Below are positions 8,623 to 17,620 of a stretch of 64,000 nucleotides of DNA, in pieces. The notes under the pieces were generated by a model. That model made no database searches and was not told the DNA's origin. It was given only the letters and a program-made list of their open reading frames with translations. This stretch comes from CAVWSM01 sp963757805. GTDB lineage: Bacteria > Actinomycetota > Actinomycetes > Jiangellales > Jiangellaceae. The stretch covers positions 372,001 through 436,000 of the forward strand of contig CAVWSM010000006.1 of NCBI GenBank assembly GCA_963757805.1. The letters are read 5' to 3'. Numbering within the stretch: the stretch's first letter is position 1; each line of letters starts with the position of its first letter. Position numbers and translations under genes: made by a program.

Positions 8623-9812
8623 TTGCCGAAGCGCTCCAGTTCGGCGACCACCAGTCCCGCACGAGCCTTCGGGGTGAACCACGTGCTCTTGCGCGGCATC
8701 TGCTGGCGGGCCAGGTTGACCGCCAGGAAGTCCTCGACGGTCACGGGAGCGATGAGCACGGCCAGCGCGGCGCGGCCAGCGTCCACCTCGCCGAGCAGCC
8801 AGGACGCCGGGTAGTCCCCGCCAACGTACGTAATGCGTTTGTCCCCTGGATCCATGCCCAGCACGTCGATCAATATCGTGCGTTCCACCACCGCGTGATC
8901 CATCTGCTCGGCCGCCGTGGCTCCGGTGGCCGGGAGCCGTACCGCGTACCCAGCACCGGCCGTGTACAGATGGATCACACCGCCCTGCGCCGGCACGCCG
9001 ATGGGCTCGCTCAACGGCGTGACGGTCGCACCGTCCCGCACCAGCGCCGCTGGCAGATCGTCGACGGTCCCGTCGGTGACCAGCCGATGGTACGGCTGGA
9101 TGGTCACCGACTTGGCGGTGGTTACCACGGCAAGGAAGCGGGCGAGGCCGCCGATCTGGGCAGCGAGACTTCGATGGTTGCCGTCGGCGACGACCATCTC
9201 CCCGCTGCCTGCGAGGGCGAGCAGCCGGTCGGCGTAGGCGCCCGCGGCAAGCGGCCACATCTCGTGCCGGCGCCCTTGCGCGTCGAGCTCGGTGGTGGCG
9301 GGCGGGTCCGCCTGGTCGATTGCCGCTGCGAGGGCGGCGTGCAACTCCTCGCCGCTCCCGGTCTGCAGCAGCAAGACGGGGGAAAGCAGGTGGCCGAGGG
9401 CGTCGGCGAGCGCGACACGCTCGCGTACTTTCTCGATGAACACGTCCTCGTTGCGGATGATCATCCCGGGCTGCTCGGCGGAGGTCGAGATCTGGTCGGT
9501 GTCGATCATGCAGAACAGGCCGTACGCGACGGCCTCGTCACCGGTGATGCGGTAGGCAACGGCGACCTGATCCTGGGGCACGAGACGGCCGCGCGACTTG
9601 AGCGCATCGAGCCTTTGTACGGCGATGGGGAGCGCGTCGGCGAAGCTGATCCCGAGCGACTCCGGGGCACGATGTGGCATCTCGATCGCGAGGGCGCTGG
9701 CGGGGTTGGCCTCGATGATGGCGGTGATCTCGGCGTCGTCGGCGAATTCGTCGTAGTTCTGCGCGCCGGTGCCCCCCGACGAGATCCACGCGTGAGCGAT
9801 CGGATGTGCCAT
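8619..9812 (-). CDS. DUF1015 family protein
   Basis: Conserved soluble protein of the DUF1015 family, 397 residues, intact. Recognised by VVADGNHRSLAA (family form ADGHHR) near the middle and the C-terminal MPRKSTWFTPKARAGLV. The function of the family is not established. It is first in a leftward unit with the small anchored protein (ATGA overlap) and the HTTM protein. It lies past the rpsA terminator, so it needs its own promoter in the stretch 9813-9984, where I could not pick out a definite one. Confidence 0.85.
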   Translation of the reverse strand: MAHPIAHAWISSGGTGAQNYDEFADDAEITAIIEANPASALAIEMPHRAPESLGISFADALPIAVQRLDALKSRGRLVPQDQVAVAYRITGDEAVAYGLFCMIDTDQISTSAEQPGMIIRNEDVFIEKVRERVALADALGHLLSPVLLLQTGSGEELHAALAAAIDQADPPATTELDAQGRRHEMWPLAAGAYADRLLALAGSGEMVVADGNHRSLAAQIGGLARFLAVVTTAKSVTIQPYHRLVTDGTVDDLPAALVRDGATVTPLSEPIGVPAQGGVIHLYTAGAGYAVRLPATGATAAEQMDHAVVERTILIDVLGMDPGDKRITYVGGDYPASWLLGEVDAGRAALAVLIAPVTVEDFLAVNLARQQMPRKSTWFTPKARAGLVVAELERFGK

Positions 9813-9984
9813 GCGCCGACGTTAGCTCTAGGTTGCAGGCGGAATCGTGGTGCCTGCCGCGTCATCGAACGGAGAAATGCGGTTACGGGACTCGAGGCCA
9901 TCGCGGTCAGGACGGTAGCGAGAGCGGGAGTCACCGCGACGACCCAACGTACAAGTACCTGTTCTGGACCTCCGGTGATATCAA

Positions 9985-10026
9985 ACGGCTCGGGCCTGAG
10001 AGGGTGTCCTCTCAGGCCCGAGCCGT
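9985..10026 (-). terminator. Strong hairpin after rpsA
   Basis: A perfect 19-bp stem (9985-10003 with 10008-10026) around a GTGT loop. Read leftward it lies 24 nt after the rpsA stop and is followed by TTTGATATC, a short T-run. Stem strength and position support a Rho-independent terminator isolating rpsA from the DUF1015 unit. Confidence 0.85.
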
Positions 10027-10050
10027 CAGTCAGCGCGTGCTAGCCGATGC

Positions 10051-11505
10051 TCAGCCGCCGGTGAGCTTCTCCCGCAGCGCCTGCAGCGCCTCGTCGGACG
10101 CGAGGGTGCCGCCCGTCTCCGGAGCCGGAGCCTGCTCATCCGAGCTGTACGAGGACGGGCCAGCCGCCTCGGTCTCGGCCTTCTGGGCCTCCTCGACCTG
10201 CTTCTTGTGCGCCTCCCAGCGGTCGTGGGCCTCGGCGTACTGCCGCTCCCACTCCTCACGCTGCTTGTCGAAGCCGTCCAGCCACTCGTTGGTCTCCGGG
10301 TCGAAGCCCTCGGGGTAGATGTAGTTGCCCTGGTCGTCGTAGGTCGCGGCCATGCCGTAGAGCGTCGGGTCGAAGTGCTCCACGTTTTCGGCGACCGTGC
10401 CCTCGTTGGCCTGCTTGAGCGACAGCGAGATGCGACGACGCTCGAGGTCGATGTCGATGACCTTGACGAGGACGTCGTCATTGACCTGGACGACCTGCTC
10501 GGGGATCTCGACGTGGCGCTCGGCCAGCTCGGAGATGTGGACCAGGCCCTCGATGCCGTCGTCGACGCGGACGAACGCACCGAACGGCACCAGCTTGGTG
10601 ACCTTGCCCGGCACGATCTGGCCGATCTGGTGCGTGCGCGCGAACTGCTGCCACGGGTCTTCCTGCGTCGCCTTGAGCGACAGCGAGACCCGCTCGCGGT
10701 CCATGTCGACGTCGAGCACCTCGACCGTGACCTCCTGGCCGACCTCGACAACCTCGGACGGGTGGTCGATGTGCTTCCAGGAGAGCTCGGAGACGTGGAC
10801 GAGACCGTCGACGCCGCCGAGGTCGACGAACGCACCGAAGTTGACGATCGACGAGACGACGCCCTTGCGGATCTGGCCCTTCTGCAGCGTCTGCAGGAAG
10901 GTGGAGCGGACCTCGGACTGGGTCTGCTCGAGCCAGGCGCGGCGGGACAGAACCACGTTGTTGCGGTTCTTGTCCAGCTCGATGATCTTGGCCTCGATCT
11001 CCTTGCCGACGTACGGCTGGAGGTCGCGGACCCGGCGCATCTCGACCAGCGAGGCGGGGAGGAAGCCGCGAAGACCGATGTCGAGGATGAGGCCGCCCTT
11101 GACGACCTCGATGACGGTGCCGGTGACGACGCCGTCCTCCTCCTTGATCTTCTCGATCGTGCCCCAGGCGCGCTCGTACTGGGCGCGCTTCTTGGACAGG
11201 ATCAGCCGGCCCTCCTTGTCCTCCTTCTGAAGGACAAGAGCCTCGACCTCGTCGCCAACGCTCACAACCTCGGCGGGGTCGACATCGTGCTTGATCGACA
11301 GCTCGCGGGAGGGGATGACGCCCTCGGTCTTGTAGCCGATGTCGAGCAGGACCTCGTCCCTGTCGACCTTGACAACGACGCCCTCGACGATGTCGCCGTC
11401 GTTGAAATACTTGATGGTCTCGTCGATCGCGGCGAGGAAGTCTTCCTCGGAACCGATGTCGTTAACCGCGACCTGCGGCGCGGCGGTCTGGGTGCTGCTC
11501 GTCAT
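10051..11505 (-). CDS. rpsA: 30S ribosomal protein S1
   Basis: RNA-binding protein of the small ribosomal subunit that helps start translation on structured or leader-bearing mRNAs. Four S1 (OB-fold) domains are visible, with starts near GDIVEGVVVKVDRDEV, DGVVTGTVIEVVKGG, GQIRKGVVSSIVNFGAF and GQIVPGKVTKLVPFGAF. An acidic, low-complexity C-terminal tail follows (SSDEQAPAPE) and ends REKLTGG. The 484-residue, four-domain form is typical of Actinobacteria. The start chosen is MTSSTQT; the frame is open upstream but has no S1-like sequence there. In mycobacteria coaE follows rpsA; here that neighbour is absent. Confidence 0.97.
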   Translation of the reverse strand: MTSSTQTAAPQVAVNDIGSEEDFLAAIDETIKYFNDGDIVEGVVVKVDRDEVLLDIGYKTEGVIPSRELSIKHDVDPAEVVSVGDEVEALVLQKEDKEGRLILSKKRAQYERAWGTIEKIKEEDGVVTGTVIEVVKGGLILDIGLRGFLPASLVEMRRVRDLQPYVGKEIEAKIIELDKNRNNVVLSRRAWLEQTQSEVRSTFLQTLQKGQIRKGVVSSIVNFGAFVDLGGVDGLVHVSELSWKHIDHPSEVVEVGQEVTVEVLDVDMDRERVSLSLKATQEDPWQQFARTHQIGQIVPGKVTKLVPFGAFVRVDDGIEGLVHISELAERHVEIPEQVVQVNDDVLVKVIDIDLERRRISLSLKQANEGTVAENVEHFDPTLYGMAATYDDQGNYIYPEGFDPETNEWLDGFDKQREEWERQYAEAHDRWEAHKKQVEEAQKAETEAAGPSSYSSDEQAPAPETGGTLASDEALQALREKLTGG

Positions 11506-11778
11506 GTGGTGGAGGGCTCCGGATACGGACACTCGTTCGGTTGTCACGCCATGAGCCTGGTTTCGCCGTGCCGACGGGCCGGAGGCCATGGCAACGGGAG
11601 TCATGGAAGACCGGGTATTCGACAAGAACGAGCGCGGCCTGCTCGGTCCGAGGTCGCGCAGGCCCACAACGCAACCCACAGAGTACCGGGTGCGCTTACG
11701 CAGGGTCAATCTGCGGCGCCGAGACCATGATCATGCTCGGGGGTCGCCGCACAGCCCCTGGAGGACACAATAGGCCCG

Positions 11779-12589
11779 GTGGACGAGATCTCGGGTGTGA
11801 ATCGGCGCACGGTGGACGCCGACGAGACGCGGCGGGCCAACCGCGCGTGGTGGGACGAGGCCGCCCCCGCCTACCAGCTCGAGCACGGAGCCGAGCTGGG
11901 TGTCGACCGGTTCATCTGGTGCCCAGAGGGTCTCGATGAGAGCGACGTACGGCTGCTGGGTGACGATCTGTACGGCCGGCGCGTGCTCGAGATCGGCGCC
12001 GGCGCCGCCCAGTGCAGCCGCTGGCTGGCGCGCCAGGGCGCCGAGGTGGTCGCGACGGACCTGTCGTACGAGCAACTGGTCCAGTCGCAGCGCTTCGACG
12101 CCATGACGGGTACGCACGTGCCGGTGCTGACCGCCGACGGCTGCGCGCTGCCGTTCGCGCGGCGAGTCCTTCGACCTGGTCGTGTCGGCGTTCGGCGCGG
12201 TCCCGTTCGTCGCCGACCCGGGGCTGCTCATGCGCGAGGCCGCGCGGGTGCTGCGGCCCGGCGGGCGGTGGGTGTTCTCCACCACTCACCCGATCCGCTG
12301 GTGCTTCCCCGACGATGGTGGTCCGGACGGGCTGGTGGCGCGGCACTCGTACTTCGATCGCCGGCCGTACGTCGAGGAGGGGCCCGACGGCCACGCCACG
12401 TACGTCGAGCACCACCGCACCCTCGGCGACCGAGTACGTGACGTGGTGGCGGCCGGACTGACCCTCGTCGACCTGGTCGAGCCGGAGTGGCAGGAGGGGC
12501 ACGTCAGCACCTGGGAGGTGTGGAGCCCGCTGCGCGGCCGGGTGATCCCCGGCACGGCGATCTTCGTTTGCGAGAAGCCGCCGGAATGA
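11779..12589 (+). CDS. Class I SAM-dependent methyltransferase, one frameshift
   Basis: Probable small-molecule methyltransferase. The SAM motif VLEIGAGAAQCSRWLA and the acidic VVATDLS are in the first half; FDLVVSAFGAVPFV and VLRPGGRWVFSTTHP follow in the second, which is in another frame. The frame breaks around 12155-12165 (after LPFAR). Restored length is about 269 residues. GTG start. It is divergent from rpsA. The C-terminus (GTAIFVCEKPPE) is typical of actinobacterial methyltransferases seen near rpsA and coaE. The substrate cannot be inferred. Confidence 0.82.
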
Positions 12590-12604
12590 CCACGTCAAGC
12601 AGGC

Positions 12605-12649
12605 TTGTCCCCGCATGCCAGGCATGTAGGCCTGGTCATGCGGGGACAA
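12605..12649. terminator. Bidirectional hairpin between convergent genes
   Basis: An inverted repeat with arms of about 19 nt (12605-12623 and 12630-12649), core TGTCCCCGCATG and its complement, lies between the methyltransferase stop and the stop of the repeat protein. It can serve both strands; T-runs are short, as usual in high-GC genomes. Confidence 0.75.
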
Positions 12650-12677
12650 ACCTTGTGGTCGCCCTTAGAAGCGGCGG

Positions 12678-15329
12678 TCAGCCGAGGCGGCGGCGGACCA
12701 GCGCGGTGACTCCGAGCGCCCCGCCGAACGCGACCAGCGCACCGAGTCCGCGCTGGACGTTGCGCGAGCCCTCGGCAGTGACGCCGTCGATCTCGAGCGA
12801 GTACGCGGCCGTGCCGATCGCCCCTTCGGGAGCGCCGTACGGCATGGCCTCGGTCTCGGCGCGCTCGGCACCGGCCTCGATCATCGCGTACCGCTTGCCG
12901 TAATCGACCGTGGTCTCCTCGCCGGCAGCCACGAGCTGCTGCGTGCCCTCGGTGCTCAGGCGCTCAGCGCCGTCGACCAGCTCCGGGGCGCCGGTAGCAG
13001 CCTCGCCCAGGCCATCAGCGAGCTGACCGGAACCGTCCGCGGCATCGCCGAGACCATCGGCCAGCTCGTCGGCACCGTCAGCGATCTGCTCGTTGCCGTC
13101 GGCAAGCTCCTCGGCGCCAGCGGCCGCCTGCGCAGCGCCAGCGTCAAGCTGTCCGAGGCCGGTGTTGAGCTCGTTGGCGCCACCAGTCGCCTCCTTGAGC
13201 CCGTCGGAAAGGTCGCGATTGCCGACCCGGATTCGCTCAGCGCCCGCGCCGGCCTCGATCAGCTTCTCGGAGAGCGTCGCGTTGCCGCCGGCCACAAGGA
13301 GTGACCCCTCGGCCGCGTCAACCAAACCCTCGGCCAACTGCCCGGCTCCGTCCGCGAGCTTGGCGCCGCCGGGCTTCAACTGCGTTTCCAGACCAGCGAC
13401 GGCGTCAGTCAGACCCTTCTCGAGTGCCGTGAGGCCACCGAGGATCTGGCTACGGACTCCGGCCTCGAGATCCCCCGCGCCGGTGTGCAGCTGGCCGAGC
13501 CCGCTGCTCAATGCCTCGATGCCCGCGACCGCGGTCTCAAGACCGGTCGAGACCTGGCCCAGTCCGGCGGATGCGCCAGAGAGACCAGTGGAAGCCTGGC
13601 CAAGTCCACCGGACACCTGTCCGAGCCCGGCGGCCCCCGCCTCGCTGCTGCTCTTGATCTGGCCGAGGCCACCGAGCACAGCATCGAGGTTGGCTTGGCA
13701 AGTGGCGTCGCAGCCCGCGCCCTTAGCGGCCTGGACAGCCGCAAGCAACTGGTCCACCTTGCCGGGTGCCGCGGACAGGCCGTCCTTTACTGTGTCGACC
13801 CCTGGCTTCAGCTGAGTGTCGATCGCGCCCTTGAGCCCGTCAACGCCCTGTCGCACCTGGTCGACGCCAGCCTTGGCGTCGCCCACACCCTTGAGCTGCT
13901 CGGCGCCGTTGGAGGCGTCTTCCAGGCCCTGTACCAGTCGCTCCAGACCAGGGAGGACGACATCGTTGATGCCGTTCTTCAGGCTCGTCGCACCTTGCTT
14001 GGCGGTCGGCAACGCGGCGGTTAGCTGGTCGAGGCCAACAGACAGGGCAGCTGCACCGTCCGCCAGCTGACGAGCACCCGGGAGTGCTTCCGCGTTGAGC
14101 CCCAGCGCTAGTTCGTATGAACCGTCGGCGAGGGCCTGCGCACCGGGAACCGCCTGGCCGTTGAGTCCCGTTGAGAGCTGTGTTGCCCCGTCCGCAAGCT
14201 GCCCGGCGCCCGGACCGAGCCGGTCGCGAAGACCGGCGACAAGCTTCTTCATGCCCGCAGCGGCCTTGGTTACGCCAGGAGCCAACTCACCGCCGAGGCC
14301 ATCGGCCAACTCGTCAGCGCCGTCCGCGGCCTGCTCGGCACCGTCGGCGAGCTCCCGCGAGCCCGGCGCGGCCTCGTCCTGCAGCCCAGCGCGCAGCTGG
14401 TCCGCACCATCGCGCAACTGCACGATGCCCGCAAGCAGGGTCGCTGCACCATCGCGCAGCTTCAGCAGGTTGGCGTCGATCTCGGTAGCACCAGCGGTGA
14501 GCTCAGCGCCCGACTCGGCACCGCCCTTGTACGAAGCCGCACCGCCCTTGAACGACGGGCTCTGCAGCGGCTGCACAGGCACGATGCTCACAGCCGCCGG
14601 CGGAAGCTCGGCGTCCTCGACCTGTGCGGCGTACCCGAACTCGATCGTGTCGCTGCCGATGGGCGGGAACAACGTCATGGTGAACGACAGCTTCGTGCCG
14701 CCGCGGCCATCGCCGGCAACTGCGGCCTCGTCCGAACGCACATTGGTGAAGCCCGACGGAAGCGTTGTGCTGAGCGACCCCACCAGCGGAATGGGCACCT
14801 CGACGGACTCGCTGACTGTCTCGCCAGCACCGTTGGTGTAGGTGATCTCGCGCATCTCACCGGTGACGTTCTTGACGGTGTAGTGAACCTCCACGAGGCC
14901 CGACTTGCCGACGATGTCACTGGGCTTGACCGACTTGCCGTTGAGTGAGTACGCGACGATAACGTCGACCGGGAGATCGCCCTCAAAGTCGCTCAGCGTG
15001 CGCAGGCGCGCCTCACCGTCGACCTCGAGTTTCTGCATGGCGTTGCCGTCCTCGACGTCGACACCGCCGAAGCCGTTGAGGTTGCGCAGGCCCTTGCCAC
15101 TGACGGGGTTCTCGACGGTGACCGTACCGTTGCCAAACGCGGCGAGCTGGTCGTAGATGCGTGCAACCTTCAAGTCGCCGGTCGCGTCCAGGTAGGCCTG
15201 AACGGTCTCCCGGTTGGTGATGACAGGCTCGCCCTCGGCGGCGTACGCCGCGGGCATGATGCAGGTGGCGACCACCGCAGTCACGCCCACAACCGCCAGC
15301 GAAGCAAGGATCGGGTGGCGCCGGCTCAT
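12678..15329 (-). CDS. Secreted single-anchored protein with a long ADGA-type repeat stalk
   Basis: Envelope protein of 883 residues. It has a signal peptide (residues 1-30, AYA-A cleavage), an N-terminal domain of about 230 residues rich in beta-type sequence, then about 520 residues of short repeats such as ELADGAEQAADGADEL. One transmembrane helix near the C-terminus (about 857-876) is followed by VRRRLG. The repeats resemble the heptad-like hydrophobic repeats of YhgE/Pip proteins, but the multi-helix membrane domain of YhgE is absent. A lone CDATC pair sits mid-stalk. Topology is therefore an outward domain on a rod anchored at the C-terminus. The start overlaps the upstream membrane-protein stop as TGATG, so the two are translationally coupled. 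Function unknown. Confidence 0.8.
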   Translation of the reverse strand: MSRRHPILASLAVVGVTAVVATCIMPAAYAAEGEPVITNRETVQAYLDATGDLKVARIYDQLAAFGNGTVTVENPVSGKGLRNLNGFGGVDVEDGNAMQKLEVDGEARLRTLSDFEGDLPVDVIVAYSLNGKSVKPSDIVGKSGLVEVHYTVKNVTGEMREITYTNGAGETVSESVEVPIPLVGSLSTTLPSGFTNVRSDEAAVAGDGRGGTKLSFTMTLFPPIGSDTIEFGYAAQVEDAELPPAAVSIVPVQPLQSPSFKGGAASYKGGAESGAELTAGATEIDANLLKLRDGAATLLAGIVQLRDGADQLRAGLQDEAAPGSRELADGAEQAADGADELADGLGGELAPGVTKAAAGMKKLVAGLRDRLGPGAGQLADGATQLSTGLNGQAVPGAQALADGSYELALGLNAEALPGARQLADGAAALSVGLDQLTAALPTAKQGATSLKNGINDVVLPGLERLVQGLEDASNGAEQLKGVGDAKAGVDQVRQGVDGLKGAIDTQLKPGVDTVKDGLSAAPGKVDQLLAAVQAAKGAGCDATCQANLDAVLGGLGQIKSSSEAGAAGLGQVSGGLGQASTGLSGASAGLGQVSTGLETAVAGIEALSSGLGQLHTGAGDLEAGVRSQILGGLTALEKGLTDAVAGLETQLKPGGAKLADGAGQLAEGLVDAAEGSLLVAGGNATLSEKLIEAGAGAERIRVGNRDLSDGLKEATGGANELNTGLGQLDAGAAQAAAGAEELADGNEQIADGADELADGLGDAADGSGQLADGLGEAATGAPELVDGAERLSTEGTQQLVAAGEETTVDYGKRYAMIEAGAERAETEAMPYGAPEGAIGTAAYSLEIDGVTAEGSRNVQRGLGALVAFGGALGVTALVRRRLG

Positions 15330-15910
15330 CAGGTGGTCTCCTGCTCGTTGAGCATCTCGTCGAACGGCACGGACTCCTCGTCCGTTTCGTGGTCCTGGGT
15401 TGTCTCTTCGTGCTCGCGCCGGCTCTGCACAACGGGGCCGAGAATGGAGGACGCGAGGAATCCGATGCCGGCAGCGAGCAACACCGTCGTCACCGCGGTC
15501 AGGGACTCGTCGATGAACTTGCTCGGCGTCAGTGCGTACGTCTCCTCATAGGCACCGACGAGCGCCGCAACACCAAGCAGGCACGCCCAAAGAGGGACCC
15601 GACCGCTGGAGAGCGCGGCCACCGCGAGGCACAGCCCGAGGACGAGGAGTACGGCGACTGCTCGGCCGGCCGTCGAGTCCGGCAGCATCGCAGCCCGCAG
15701 CGCGTAGCCGATCCACGCCGCGCCCAGCCCCACCGCAAAGCCCGCCAGGCGGAGCCCTGGCGTGCGGTCGGGCGTCAGGCCGAGTACGGCGCCGAGCGCG
15801 GCCCCGAGCAGCGCGACCTGCTCGATCTCAAGCCCCAGGCTCTCCCCAAGGAGAACCAGGAGCGCCGCTGCGACAGCAAGCAGCACGCCCCCTAGGACGG
15901 TCTGGCGCAT
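15329..15910 (-). CDS. Multi-pass membrane protein, partner of the repeat-stalk protein
   Basis: I do not recognise the family. In 193 residues there are five or six hydrophobic segments (for example VLLAVAAALLVLLGESLGL and AGRAVAVLLVLGLCLAVAAL), then a hydrophilic acidic tail of about 35 residues (EETTQDHETDEESVPFDEML) expected in the cytoplasm. It is first in a two-gene unit, with its stop fused to the start of the stalk protein. A role in positioning or exporting the stalk protein is a guess from coupling. Upstream, 15911-16085, is AT-richer than its surroundings and probably holds the promoter. Confidence 0.72.
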   Translation of the reverse strand: MRQTVLGGVLLAVAAALLVLLGESLGLEIEQVALLGAALGAVLGLTPDRTPGLRLAGFAVGLGAAWIGYALRAAMLPDSTAGRAVAVLLVLGLCLAVAALSSGRVPLWACLLGVAALVGAYEETYALTPSKFIDESLTAVTTVLLAAGIGFLASSILGPVVQSRREHEETTQDHETDEESVPFDEMLNEQETT

Positions 15911-16085
15911 GGTTGCACGCTCCGATGAGAGGTAAGGACCCGATTGAGCTGAAAATGATGTTTGCGGTTAACGCGATGGTTACCGAGCAGTATGAGTTTG
16001 TAGCAGGCACAAGCGCCCGATGTCGACTTGACCGCCCGATCTCGTTGTGAACACGTGATCTTTGTGCCCGGAGGCGCGCAGCAAA

Positions 16086-16110
16086 GCCGCCCGGCGCAAA
16101 GCCGGGCGGC
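16086..16110 (-). terminator. Hairpin after the lytic transglycosylase gene
   Basis: A perfect 10-bp GC stem (16086-16095 with 16101-16110) around a 5-nt loop. Read leftward it is followed by TTTGCTGC and lies 55 nt past the transglycosylase stop. Confidence 0.7.
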
Positions 16111-16164
16111 CGATGAACAGACTATCTGCGCTGGGCCGACTTCGGCGTCCCGCGCTGGACTCGA

Positions 16165-17452
16165 TCAGGGAGCTGTTGTTGCCTCGGCAGGGGTCGGCGC
16201 TGACTCGGTGGGAGCCGCCGACTCCGGAGACGGAGGCGGCTCAGTCGTCTCGCTCGGACTCGGGCTCGGATCCGGCGACGCTGGAGGCGGGTCCGTTGTG
16301 GTCGGCGAGGGCGTCTCGCTCGGCGTGGGATCCGGGGTCGGCGTCTCGCTCGGCGTCGGATCCGGGGTCGGCGTCTCGCTCGGCGTCGGATCCGGGGTCG
16401 GCGTCTCGCTCGGAGTCGGAGTCCGGAGTCGGAGTCTCGCTCGGCGTCGGGGTCGGCGTCCCGCTCGGCGTCGGCGTTGGAGTCGGCGTTGGAGTCGGCG
16501 TCGTTGTGGGGCTGGTGGGAGTCGGCGCCGGCGTGACCGGGCTTGTCACAGGCACCGGGACCGGCTCGGCCGGGGGTGTCGGTGGCACGGCGGTCTCGGC
16601 CGGGGTCGCCGGCGTGCCCGGGGTCGGGATGACGCCACCGTCGTACGCGGCGACCCACCGCATGACGGTGAGCACGTAGGCAGAGGAGTTGTTATAGCGG
16701 CGCAGCGCCAGAGCCAGACCGTCCGAGGTGCTCAGGTCACCGTTACCGGCGCACAGGTAGAGACCGGCGCTGAGTGCCGCGTCTAGCACGTTGTGCGGGT
16801 CGGCCACGCCGTCACCGGAGCCGTCCGCGCCGAACGCCCGCCAGGTGCCCGGGATGAACTGCATCGGACCGACCGCGTGGTCCCACGTCGCGTCGCCGTC
16901 CCAGCGCCCGCCGTCAGAATCGCCGATGGCCGCCACGCCGGGGCCGCCGTTGAGTACGGGCCCCACGATCGGCACGGCCTTCCCGGTCTCGTCGACGCGG
17001 CCGCCGCGCGCATGCGCCGACTCGATCCGGCCGATGCCGGCGAGCACCTGCCAGCGTAGCCGGCAGGACGGATCAGTCGTCGCGAGGCGGTCCGCGGCAG
17101 ACCTATAGGCCGCGAGCACCCGGCCCGGGATCGCCAGCTCACCCTCGCCGATGATCTCTGCCGCCACCGGGAGGACGTCCCCCGGCGCCGGCTGGCTCGG
17201 AGCCTGCGAGCCGGGCAGCCCCGGCGTTGGCGCCACTGTCACTGGATAGGGCTCCTTGCCCTCCAGTGATGGAGTGGGCTCGGCTCGCCGCCGCAGCCAG
17301 CTCGCGTGGGAGTCGGAGCCCAGCGCCTCGAGCTCGACCGATGACGGCCCTGGGTCGCTCTGCGGCGCGCTCACCCCAGCGCTCGCAAGCGTGAGAGCGC
17401 ATGCGGCGCTGAGCGTGAAACCGAGAGTGCGAACCAATCGCGCCACGGTCAT
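16165..17452 (-). CDS. Secreted lytic murein transglycosylase with Pro/Thr tail, one frameshift
   Basis: Cleaves peptidoglycan glycan strands. It has a signal peptide (TLGFTLSAACALTLASAGVS) and an SLT-type catalytic domain with the Glu in AGIGRIESAHARGG. Family motifs WDHAVGPMQFIPGTWRAFG, ADPHNVLDAALSAGLYLC and LRRYNNSSAYV follow. The C-terminal 130 residues are Pro/Thr/Ser-rich, a likely wall-spanning linker, coded in part by 30-bp repeats. The frame breaks near 16421 inside that tail: continuing in the PTP frame gives SETPTPDPTP units and a stop at 16165, whereas the unshifted frame gives an unlikely ERDADPGSDA series. Start at ATG 17452, 5 nt after GAAGG; an ATG 36 nt upstream is an alternative. 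Confidence 0.83.
16309..16430. repeat. 30-bp tandem repeats in the transglycosylase tail
   Basis: Four near-identical head-to-tail copies of a 30-bp unit containing CTCGGCGTCGGATCCGGGGT code for a ten-residue SETPTPDPTP linker unit on the minus strand. The last copy is diverged and is where the frame breaks. Copy number is expected to vary among strains. Confidence 0.85.
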
Positions 17453-17620
17453 CGTCCCTTCGGATCGACGTCCGGACTCCTCGACCATCGCACTTTGGAG
17501 CCCATGTTGCTACCCGTTCTACTAATCCCTTCGGCAAAGTCTTGCCCGCGCTTGAGCGACTGAAAACGGATTCGTCCGGACGTTCACCAAATAATCCACT
17601 CCATGACACCGGCGACGGCC

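Noticed and set aside
8623..9258. An extended 395-residue protein upstream of the small anchored protein
   Set aside because: The upstream part is the other frame of the DUF1015 gene and is Arg/Gly-rich without domain features.
10207..11730. A 507-codon open frame on the plus strand opposite rpsA
   Set aside because: It is the antisense of a clear S1 gene, with improbable Leu/Asp/Val-rich composition; a product of GC-biased codon use.
12678..15329. Repeat protein as a YhgE/Pip transporter
   Set aside because: The repeats are alike, but there is only a signal peptide and one C-terminal helix; the multi-helix membrane domain is absent.
16309..16430. Regular 30-bp repeats considered as a CRISPR array
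   Set aside because: The copies are directly adjacent without spacers and code for a Pro/Thr linker inside a gene.
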